In this document: positions 32,401-44,400 of the stretch, piece after piece
Numbering within the stretch: the stretch's first letter is position 1
How the letters are laid out: every line of letters starts with the position of its first letter
The notes under the pieces: generated by a model
Databases searched by the model: none
What the model was told of the DNA's origin: nothing
Seen by the model: only the letters and a program-made list of their open reading frames with translations
Position numbers and translations under genes: made by a program
Source: Eublepharis macularius
Taxonomy: Eukaryota > Chordata > Lepidosauria > Squamata > Eublepharidae
Direction: 5' to 3'
DNA length: 64,000 nt
Assembly: GCF_028583425.1 (NCBI RefSeq)
Contig: NC_072794.1
Location: 31,245,232 to 31,309,231, forward strand

Positions 32401-35400
32401 GATTATGAAGTCCTCAAGTTAGCTGGGGGCCAACATGATGGACTTTGAGCTAAGCTACAAGAGATGAATTTCCCATCTTTACAGAGCCAGGGAGATGGCT
32501 TCTCAGAAGACTTGCTGATTTCCTCTTTGCATCCTAGAAGGGGAGGTGAAACTGCCAGAGCCTTTGGGAGGCAAAGAGGAAAGCAAGAGCAAGTGTCATC
32601 CCAAACAAGAAACACCCATTTCCTCTTGGGACTATATTGCTGCTGGCTGGTCTAAGCCAAGTCTACAGAGTTGCCACAGGGGCTTGGCTTGGACCAGCCA
32701 GCAGTGGCACAGGCACAGGAGTGAATGCTGGTCACCACTCACACTAGTGTCAGCTGAGAGAGAGAGGAGCGCAAGTGTGCTGTCCCAAGCAGTGCGTTGG
32801 GTAGCTTGGCCAGAGAACAGGCCCCTCAGCCACCTCCTTTCCTGCTACAGTCTAAAAATCTAAAAAAGTATGATGATGTGACAATATCTTGGTTTCTTTC
32901 CAAAGGGCAGCCAACATAGTGGAGGAAGGGCAGAGAAACTCGCAATGTGCTGCTATCAAAAAAGCATTTTTGGCTGCTAGATATTACTGGGGAGAAAAGA
33001 AGAGAGGGCTTACAGTGGTTGTCTCCCAATCTCAACAACATATAGTTTCAGACGTGATGGGAGCGTGCACATTTATTATTCACACACATATGCTCCACTC
33101 AGCTATAATGCAAAGGGGCTGTGCAAGTGTCTCATTTTTGTATCCAAAAGAAATGCACATTAGAGGAGTTAAACTCTGCTCCCGTCTCACCACGCTCCAT
33201 TGCTTCAGGCACCTTTTCTCCCCAAAGGGTTGTAATACTACAAGTGAGCCAAGCTGGGGAGAAAGGGTCTCAAAAAAACTAACTGCAGGAAAATTGGGTT
33301 GGGAAGGAGGGAGGATTTGGCTCCCTTCCGTGCATTCCCCTTTGGGTGCAAAAAGACAGACCTGCAACTCCTGATTTCCTGTTTTATATGTGATCCAGAC
33401 ATTTCCAATCCTACGCAGAGAATTCCAGAAGGGCAGCTGCGTGGGTTTGCTGCAGCAAATACAAACGGGAGGGTGCAGCCCCGTAAAGGCTAACAGAAGT
33501 TTTATTCCAGCATAAGCTTTTGGTGGATTAGAATCCACTTCTTCAGAAACAAATCTGGGTTAGTTTTTTATGCTGCCACAAGCCTCCTGTTTATCTTATG
33601 CAGTCACTCCAGTCTAAGCCCACTGAAATTAAAGGTCTTAGTTTGCGCTAAATAGGACTACAGTGTTGCTCACTCGGGATCAAAGTCAGATTGACCGGCC
33701 AACCAACGAGTGTTTAAAACTAGGAAAGATATTTGACATTCCAATGACAGAGCGCTGTTCAGATCATGTATTTTAGCAGCCGCACAAAACCGATGCAATT
33801 CCGGCTTTTGACTTTGGGGGAATGGGAATTTCCAGCATTATATTGTGGGAAGATGCTCAGTGTTTTCATTAATGAATGAAGGGGATAGAAAGGAGAATTG
33901 CCAGAAAAGAACAAAGGTCACATATACACTTGCAAAAGAATGAAAGTGGGAAATTTGGACTCCGGGGGGGGGGGGAATCTTCCCAATGCTTGTATAAGCA
34001 AGCACGGAATGCCCCCTCCCCTGTGCCTGACAGTGGCAAACAGGCTGAAGATGTGAGGACAAATTGTCCTGCTAGACATTGGACAATTGATGAGCCACGT
34101 GTCTAACTTGGGGAGGGATGCCGTTCAAGAGAGACCCCCCCCCCCCCCCCCCCGTTTCATGTCTCTTCCAGCATCCTGTCGAGTAGAATCTTCATCTGTC
34201 TAGCCAGTCCATCTCTCCTGGGCATGAAAAATGCAGGAAGAATAAGTCCTTTTTTGTCATCTTGTGGTCACATCTGTCCATGTGTTTCTCTGCCTCAGGC
34301 CCCTGACAGAAATGTGCAAGCAGTGCTATGGCTGTCTAGCAGACAGTGGCCACACTTTCTCATAATGTTCAGTGAGGATTACTGCCTAGTAGGATTGCAG
34401 TTTTGTCTCCAAGACTCTATCCTTCCTGCATGAATGCAGGAAAGATGCTAAGAAACAGCAAGCACACAGGGTGAATTCATACATATATGTTCATCTTGTG
34501 ATGGCTGTTTGTGAGAATCAAAGCAATAGCCCTCTTTTTAGGTTCTTGTATAAGTTCACAGGTTAGGATAGGCAGCAGGCATTAGTGATCCGTCGAGCCA
34601 TCTAATAACAACAAGGGTAGGGTTTTTTTGGGGGGGGGTGAGGAAGATCTTGCTCCCAGCAAGCCAAAAGCTACTGAGGGTCGCACTACAAGTGACGAAT
34701 GACACTTGCCTGGCAAGTGAACAGACTCGCGTGTATTCCTCCCTGTTCACTTGCCATTCACTTGCACTCCATTTGATCAAGTGGAGTGCAAGTGAATGGC
34801 AAGTGAACAGGGAGCAATACACCTGAGTCTGTTCACTTGCCAGGCAAGTGTCATTCGTCACTTGTAGTGCGGCCCATAGTTCCATCAGGGCTAAGTTTGC
34901 CTTCCTCTAGTATAAAACATGGGTGTAGTCAGAAGAGAGAGCTGAACAGCAAGAAGAACCCAAGGGCTCTTGGTCCTTCGGCTCTTAGCTCACAGATGGT
35001 GCTGGCAGAAGAACCAACAATTAACTCTCAAGCCACTCAGCTCTTAATGTTGGGGTTTTCTCCCCATCTATATTGTAAGCTACTTTGGAGCCCCTTAGGG
35101 AGAAAAGTGGAATCCAAATAAATAAATGAATAAATTTTTAAAGTCATTGGATTCTTCACACACGGTATTGTGACTGATGCATAACCATCCTGCAGCCTTG
35201 CAGTGTGATTTTGGACTTTGATCATTCTTGCCTTGTGAAGAGCACAGGGGCTTTTGACCTATTTTATTGTCATTCCTTGATGACACCAAGAAGACCTTTT
35301 AAAAAAGAACTATAAAGAGTCCAGTAACACCTTTAAGACTAACCCACTTTACTGTAGCATAAGCTTTTGAGAATCACAGTTCTCTTCTTCAGATGCTTGC

Positions 35401-38400
35401 ATGCATCTGAAGAAGAGAACTGTGATTCTCAAAAGCTTATGCTACAGTAAAGTGGGTTAGTCTTAAAGGTGCTACTGGACTCTTTTCTATTTTTGCTACT
35501 ACAGACTAACACGGCTAACTCCTCTGGATCTATAAAAAAAACTGTGAATACTAAAAGTATCTGGCTGTTAAGGGATGCTACTAAAGAACTGTGATAAACT
35601 GGAATAGTCCAGATAACACCCCCCCCCCCCGCAAAGGTCTCTTAAGCCTTCTTGAAAAGGCTTTTTGCAACAGTGGAAGTGTGATGTGAATGACAGAAGT
35701 GCCTACTCTACATATCAACAAGTCACATGCTAGTTTACCTACCAATCTTGCTCCCTTCATTATTCTTTAGAGATGCTGTCTTTTTTTTTTAAAATGGCTT
35801 TTATATTTATTTATATATTCATTCTTCACCTTGTGGGGAAAAAACTACATTTATAAAACAGTTACACAAGTGTCTCAGTGCCTGGGAGAGAAGTGTTTTG
35901 TGAAATCACAGGCACTGGACGAATTAAGTCCTTTGCAGCCAACTTTCTAACTGAATCTCTCTGCAAACTCACAGGACCATTTTTTAAAAGAGTTCACCCC
36001 AGAAGAGGTAAATATATATTTGAACTCAACACAGTTCCAAATTGGTCCCATTGGTATGAAAACATTACATTTACTGACGTCATATCTTGTGGTGGTATAG
36101 TCCATAAATTAATTATAAAACGCATGCTCGATGTCTGAGAAAATGGATTACAGTAGCATGGAGTATTTAATTATTAATGGTTTGTGCTTTGCGTTCAACG
36201 TACCATTTTTTCTAGGATCTGAAGATCGTACAAAAATCTAGTGATTATATGAGCACAGGAGGTTTTTTTAAAAAATCCAGTTCTAGGGCAGCAAATAGAT
36301 ACACTGCAACTCAAGTGTTAGGTAAGAAAATATGAAATATTGCTAGGTTCACTCCCTCTCCACCTCCAGTTATGACTAAAATAGACTTTGCTTAAAGGAA
36401 GGTGGCTGAATGTGAAATTCCATGTTTGTCTATGCCTATCTCATAACTTCATGTCTTGAAAACAGACTTTTAATCTGTGTTTTTCATAATCTTTACCACT
36501 GTAGATTGGGTTGCTTTTCTAAATAATATTTGAATTGTGCTACTATTGATTCCTATAATGTTGCTCTGCCCTAGCCTGGATAGGCCAGGCAAGCCCAATC
36601 TTGTCAGATCTCGAAAACTAAGCAGGGTTGGCCTTGATTAGTAATTGGATGGGAGACCACTAAAGAAAACAAGGTTTACTATGCAGAGTTAAGCAATGAC
36701 AAATCACCTCTGTTAGTCTCTTGCCTTGAAAACTGCAGCAGGGGTTGCTGTAAATCGGCTATGACTTGATGGCACTTTCCACCACCAATGTTGCTTCAGC
36801 CTGGCAATCTCTACAATAATATATAGTTTTGCAGCTTAAACTGTTGTGTATCAGTGAGTGTGTAATGTCTCTCCACACAGAGATTTTCCTGGGGGTTGGA
36901 TGCCGACTTGTTACCATTTTTCTCCAAGCTTCCTCATGTCCTTGTTTTCCATTTGTTGTCTTTTGAAAGTTTCCTTGTGCTTTCTCAAATCGTCTTTGAT
37001 CCAATTTGAGAAAGCACAGAGAAACAATAAGGAAAACTTGTAAAGGTAACAAATTGAAAAATGAGGTAATGAGGAAGCTTGAAGAAAAAATGCTGTTCAG
37101 CACCCAAACCATGAAAAAATCTCTGTGTTAAAGACCCTCAGCATCACATGGCCCTGTTGGACAGTACAACAGGCACTCTTTAGACATTTAGGTACTTTTT
37201 AGTGGATTCTTTTATTTCTATGCATTTTTCTTATATTTAGAGACTGATAGAAGCTTCCCATTAAAAGGGTACATAAATACTCCTACAGTGGACTGGTCTA
37301 GATCAGGGGATCTCAACCTTTTTGTTCCTGTGGGCACCTTTGGAATTTTGACACAGGATTGTAGACACAACCACAAAATGGCTGCCACAGGAAGTAGAGC
37401 CAAGCACAGAATGTCTGGGAGTGATGTTATGCATAAATCTGATCGTAACACTTCAACATTACAGGCTGAAGCCCTGATTAACAGAACTTTTTAAATGAAC
37501 ATATTGTTTCAAAGTATTATCTTACTCACAGATAGCTTACCTCTAGTCACACAGTGAAAATCCAGGTGCTGTTATCAAAGCATTTTTTTAAAATGTACAC
37601 AGCCAATCAGATCCCCAATGGCCAATCAGAATCCCTATTGGGTGAGAGCCCCACCTGGCCCCACCCACTTTTTATGGTGGACACCAGGACAGGTGTTAGC
37701 AGCGTCTAGAGGGATTAACATGTATCACTTAAGTTTTCAGCCCTCTTTCCATTGTTGTTGTGCAAGTATGAAACAGAACGGTCGTTCTAAATGTACAAAT
37801 ATCAGCTTCGTGAGTGACATGCAAAAACCCCACCAGTTTTAAATAACGCTGTATTGAATTTCTAAGTAGATTTATGACCATGCAGAGTGGTTGATTTATT
37901 GTCACATTTCAACCATCCTGAACTTTATAAAGTTTCTGTTATTTTGATCATGTACTATGAGATCAAAGCCTAGTCATATCAATTCTGATAGCAGCTTTGC
38001 TAGGATCAAATTAGACATGATCGCGTCCTTGTGTCTACCATGGGGATGCTGCCACCATTTGAAAGTAATTTAAAAATGCCACAAGGACCCAGTCCTGGGC
38101 TGATTCCAGACGGCCCTCCCCATGCCAAAACATCGCGCATCGTCGCGCATAAAACGTGAAATTTCGCGTTTTCCGCGCAACAACGTGCGACGTTTCGGCA
38201 TGGGGAGGGCCGTCTGGAATTGGCCCTGATTGGGCCTGCAACATGGAAGGCTAAGGCTCAAGTGCCAAAAAGGCAGAGATTTTGTGGGGCTGTTTCAGCA
38301 CTTGAAAAATGAGGGGGGAGAGTACCTTAATCTGTGGGCCCAATCAGGAACAGGCCATTGCAGTATTTTAAATTTACTTTCAAATGGCAGCAACGCCCCC

Positions 38401-41400
38401 ATGCCGGACACGAGGATACCTTCACATCTAGATTTGCGTCTAGTCCAGCTACTTGATATCCTTTAAATCCTGCAAGGCTTCCTTCTACCTTGCAGCACTA
38501 ACCCACCACTTTATAATCACATTTTCTTTTAAAAATACAAGTTGCATGAAGGGTTGGGGTGCATGATTGGTAATTTTTTTTTAAAAAGTTGATTTTTTGA
38601 TAAATGGTGTGTTAGTGTTGCAAGCCAGAAAGAAGCCTTATCATTCATCTCATGCGATTATTTCTCCTACAGCAAGGCTCCACCCTACCCTTTCTGTGAG
38701 TTTTTGGTAAGGGGTGACACTGAGAGACAATATCTACTGCTAGCTAAAATGTACTGTGACTTATGAAAAATCATAGCTACAAAGTATATTAAGTAACAGC
38801 AGAAATCTGAGTATCCCGACTGTGATGCATCAGTAGAACAGAACAATATTTGCAAGAAATGTGCTGGGATAATTGATCGGTTCTAAGTGGTAGAAAGAAC
38901 GCTGATTATATGGTGTTGGAGATTTATGTAAAAGTTTATATGGAAATTGCAGATTGTAGGTTCTCTTTTCCTCCATAAATTATATTGTGTAACAACTGAG
39001 ATAAATGGCTTTTTCTTACAGAATACTGCCGTGGGTGGAGATCTGCAAACCTAGAATTCCAAATTTCCATTTATTTTAATTAACTTGTTAGCTTTAAAAA
39101 TATCAAAGCTCATTGCTGAATATGGGATCTAAGGAGAATTAGACGGAGGGGAAATGACAAACTCAGTCAGCTCTCTATTTTTGTCAATTTTTTCAGTGGT
39201 GGCACCTTGCCTTTGGAATGCCCCCCCCCCTTTGAGTAGGGTTGCTGTCTGCCCGACCCAGCAGGCATTACCCCACAAATCTACTTGCTTGCCCACCAAC
39301 ACTGAAAGTTGCTGTATAAGAAGTGTGTGTGTGGTAGTGGTGGGGGTTTACATCTGAACCCTGAAGTGATGGGTGACAATCTAAGAATCTCCCCAAATCT
39401 CAATGGATTCAAAAAGATTTGGGGTTCCTAGAGCATCACCCAGAAGTAAAGTCATTTCTGGGGTCAGGTTCACATGCAATTTCCACCCCCGCATTCTCCC
39501 ATTATGAAAATCAACAGGCCTGGTACCCAAATCTTTGAGGCTCACCAGATGCCTACGTTACTGACCTTTCAGCGCCGGACACGACGTTTCTTGTAACCCA
39601 GAATTTTAAGTGGGGGACCCATCTTTTAAAATTATTATCTGCTTATACGCTGAGGACTGTTTTACTACTTTCATTTTATGCAGCTGACTTCTTTTTTTGC
39701 TTCTAGGTTGTTTTTTTAAATTTGGTTTATTATTGATAATTCTTATCTCCTGGTGTTTATGATTTTATTTTATTGTTTTTACCTTGTGAGCCACCTTGAA
39801 AGGCTTCTGGAAAAATGGCATATACATTTTCTAAATATGCACATTGGGACACTGTTATGCAGAAGAAAAAGACAATGTACTTTCTTGTCTATACAGCTTT
39901 TACATTCACATTACATACTTGATTTAAAGAAATGCCCCAAAGACCAGATACCCATAACGTAAAACCCAGTATACTGTATAACAGCCAAACCCTTCTTCTG
40001 CCTGAGACCTATACAAAGCAGCCAAAAGATAACATTGGCCATACATCGCTTAAGAAGGAAGGCAAATAATGTATTGCATGAGAAATATACTTCTACTCAC
40101 ATTTGTGGGACAGGAGAACATCGAAAGAATCTCCCCATCTTGTAGTTTCTTCTGTCGATAACCTTCTACAAGAAACAAAGCAACAGGAACAATTATGGGG
40201 TAAAGGTGAAAAGAGGGAATTGGGAATAATATGTTAGAATACTCAAAGGTCATTGTTCGAAAGCCCAAATTCTGTGACTTGTGTAAAATAAAAAGTTGGT
40301 TCATTTGGCATAATCTTTTTTGGGTTTAATTTTGGATATCTGTTTTTTATAAACTGTCTGTTAGATTGCATACGCAGAATTGGTTTATGACAGGGGACTT
40401 CCATCTATGGTTCTTGAACCAAATATGGCTCAGGATGGAACCAAATATGCTCTTTAAAAAGAAAAGAATAAGGGACATTGGAGAGGTAAGTGGAATGCTA
40501 GAATAACTAGTATGTGAAGGGAATGGGAGGCAAAGATTTTTATGGGACTAAAGGACTTAAATGGGCAGGGGGACTTATAAATATGACTTATAAAGTCATA
40601 AATATTTATGATCTATTGTAAGAACTAGTTTGTGCTACTTCCTAATAATGGAAGTGTTTCGGTTGCTGAAACTTTATGGATAATTAATCAACATGTCAAT
40701 TATCAGTAATGTTAAATAAGAAGTTGGTTCGTGCTTTATTTGGCACCATCTTTCTCGTGGACATTTTTGGAATTTTTGTGTGAACTGATCATCAATTGTT
40801 CAAAAGTTTGGCTCCTTAATTATAAGCAGCTGCTGACCTCTGGTTTATGTGATGGGAAAAACTGTGGCAAAACATTTTGCACTGGCCTGTTGGTTAACCA
40901 ATATCTTCATAGAAAAGTATCTGTGGTTGTAAGTATGTAGGTTTTAAAAGTTTGCCCTGATTTATTTGTTTTGGTTATTTTAATTAATTCTTTCATAAAT
41001 ATTTATATCCTGTCCTTCATTTAAAAAAAAAAGCACTTGGGACTGCTTACAAAAGTATAAAATAATATCATCAAATAAATATAAATAAAAATTCATCAAT
41101 GCTAAGATGATAACAGTAACAAAATTAACAGTGCAGTCTTGTGGGATGAAGTGCCTGGCTGCTGACGCAAAAGCAGCACTGCTGGTCCACTCCCTATGGA
41201 CATTCTGCAGGAGAAAACAAAACAACTTGTGCCTCACCCTGGAAGGCACAGAGAGCATAGCAAGCTTGCTGGACCCCATAGCAATCCCGGCAATGTCCAC
41301 TAATCAGGCAATGGCAGCCAATGATGCCCCTGTGAGTGGCACACAGGTACAGCCAATCACCAGCTGATGATCTGGCCACTCCCTCCCACTCTCACTCCAG

Positions 41401-44400
41401 AGAGAGTCAGTGGACAGGGAGGGAAGACCCAGCAACAGTGCAACCCCAACAGAGGCACATGGCCTGAGAGGCCCCCGCCCCAGGCCATAGGACTGCCAGG
41501 TCCATTTACCCTCCCAGTGGGAGGGGGGAGACCTGGCTCTTACCTCCTTCTTTATTCTTGACTTCTGATGACATCACAGCGCAGGCGCAGAGTGCGCACC
41601 TGCTTCACAGGAGGCCGATTTGAGCCTCAAATAGGCCCAGTTCGGCCCATTTGAGGCCCAAATTGGCCTGCGGCAAAGTGCAGGAGTTCTCCCAGGGTGG
41701 CATGATGATGTCAATGACGTCATCGTTCCGCTCCAGGAGCATGCCCTGGAGGCCCGTTCCCATGCCATCTTCCCCTGCTGGCCAGGTAAGTGGAGGCAGG
41801 GGGTAGAAGGTGAAAGTGGGAGATCCTCTGCCCCCACTGGAGGAATGAGATCCCTACCAAGCAATGAGGGAAGGGCACCTGTATGTCAGGCAGGACACTC
41901 ATACTTCCCCTGGCAGCAGCCTAACTGGAAGCAAAGGGGCTGCACACACAGTAATATCCCTGCTCTGAGCCACACACACCCTTCCTCCAGAAAAGTAAAA
42001 ATAGGAAGGCAAAATGAGAGAGAGGTCAGCCCTGAACCCCACCCCCCACACTCAAGACCCTAACAACTGGGCCACGATGGGAGGTTCACAGGAGGCGTGA
42101 CAATAGCCACTAAGCACTCCACTGAAGCCCTGACATGGGGCCAGGCAAAAAATATTGCAGACAAGCATGGTTCAGTGCAAAGGCCCTGGGATATCATAGA
42201 CAGGGCTCCCAATTTATTGGGGAGGAGAGAGGCAGGCAAGAGCCCCACCGCTGATGCTTTGCTCCTGCAAACTGCAAAAGGGGGAAACAGGGCACCCAGA
42301 GGTCCATCATTTTGGCTGGTATGCTGATCCACAACACCCCTGCCCCCACTGCCCCATGATAGCAGCTCCCTTGCATCTGCCATGGGTTCCCCACCCCTGC
42401 ACTGACAAGCTGAGTGCCTTCTCCAACCCCAGCAGTGCTGTGGGAGAGTGTGGAGGGACACCCCCCCCCCTTCTTAGAGCAGTCACACATCTCCCCTGGA
42501 CCACCCCACAGCCCATTCCCTTAATGCGCTGCACACAACAGTCAGCAGAGTGTGAGTGTAAGAGAGAAAGAAATGGGGTCAGCCTTTAAGGTGCCACTGG
42601 ACCCTTGCTGTGTTTGGCCCCATGGCACCAGAAAGACTATCCACAGCCATCCCAGCATAGGTATCCCTGGACCAGGGCCCACTCTTCCAGATGGGTGAAG
42701 GGGCAGCCCTAAGGGGAACTCAAAGATGGGAGAGAAAGGGCTGTGAACCTCGTCTCATCTAGTCACAAACAAACAGACAGGGACAGAGTTGGAGCACACC
42801 CCAGACTTTATTGAATTGCAAATCATGAAGCGGTCCAATGAACCAGGTTGCCAGCCCCCTCTCTCCTAGGTGGCACATGTGCATTTCTGAGCTGCTCCCA
42901 GGGGCAAAGGGGAGACAGGTTGAGGCATCCTTAGCAGTGGATGCTTCTGAGTGAGGTGGACTCCCAGGTTGAAAAGCTGCCCGAGGCAAGATGCTCGAAG
43001 AGGCAGGCTAGAACCGGTGGCCGTGCAGAGTGGCAGGAACAGCCGTGGTCATGCTCCCAGTTCTTTCTGTTGAATCCCCACCTGTAGAGAAGCCAAACAG
43101 AGGCATGTGCAGTGATGGCAAACAGCACAAATGCCACGCTGGCCACAGCCATGCTTGGGATGCCCCAGCAGAGTCTGCAAACCCACCCCCATGGGGTGAT
43201 CTGTTTCCAGGAGACACCTCCCCCAGGTGCAGGCTATTGCCATCTACATGACACTTACCAAACCCGTGAAGAATTGTTCTGCTGCTTCACCTGATCAATC
43301 CATTGCTGGTGCTGCTGCTGCATGCGGCTCTGATCCTGCAAGGCAATGAGTCCTGTGTTGTTTGGCCAGCTGATACACAGAGCACAGAGGGGCAGCTTCC
43401 AGGTGGTGCCCTATCCCTCACCTGACAGGGGAGCTCCCTGGCAAAGGAGTGAGCTAACAGACCAGTGCACGGTTGCAAGCATCCCTGCCCTCCCATCATA
43501 GGCAGCTCTCCCAGGGGACATGTGCCCAGGAGTATGTCCCAGTGAAGGACACGGGCCATGGTGCTGGGAGGAGCTAGTTCAGGCCGCCGCCACCCTACAC
43601 ACTGCTGGCTTTGGTTGTGGTGGCCAGCACTATGGGGTGGTGCCCAGGCTCGTGCAAGGTGAGCAGGGAAGGCAGATGAGGACTCCTGGCCCAGGGATGC
43701 TGTATTCCCACCCCTGCTTACCTGTCAGCGTGTGGCCACCCCTTCAAGCACAGCCTCCAGAGATGGGGTACCTGTTGGGATTCTGAAATGGGACATGTTA
43801 GCCATACGGTATGGACTTTGCTTTCCCCCTTGGGTGTTAATGCTAAGAGCTCCCCCAGTAGTGCTAAGTGCCCGCTGCATGCCTTTCCTGCCACCAAAGT
43901 ACAACGCTGCACACTCTAAGTCCACACAGCAGGAAGCTCTGAGAAAAAGGTCCCGTGGAGCATCCTGACTGGGGTTTATGTACTGTGGCGGGGGGGGGGG
44001 GGAGAGTTGGCCACCACTGGAAAGGGAATGACTTGTCACAGATGTAGTCTTCAGGTGTCTATCCAGGATATACCAGCGTATCTGGGTGATATGCTGGTGT
44101 ACCATAGCAGTTAGTCAGCTCCCTGTGCTCTTTCGCCCCCCCGCCCTTGGATTACGCTGTAAAAAAATCAGAGTAAACATTAGTAATTAAAATGAATCTC
44201 ACAACCCATTCAAACACAATAAGGAGGCTGCCAATGTGCCACAGGAGTTCACAGCACTCCCACCCGTTAGCGGCATGCGGTAGGACTGTCATCCCCTCCT
44301 GGGATAAAGCCACCTCTAGCCGTGTCCAAACCAATGCTACCACCGGGGTTCGCTAGGACCTGAATGGTGGCAATGTGGGCTCATGAGGCGATTGATAAAC

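Noticed and set aside
36566-36786. Possible 5S rRNA gene
   Set aside because: Only part of 5S is present, it is diverged, it has a SINE tail and it is flanked by a target duplication.
42097-42327. Plus-strand frame with a faint capsid-protein-like feel
   Set aside because: The resemblance is too short and weak to name any virus-like element, and nothing around it supports one.
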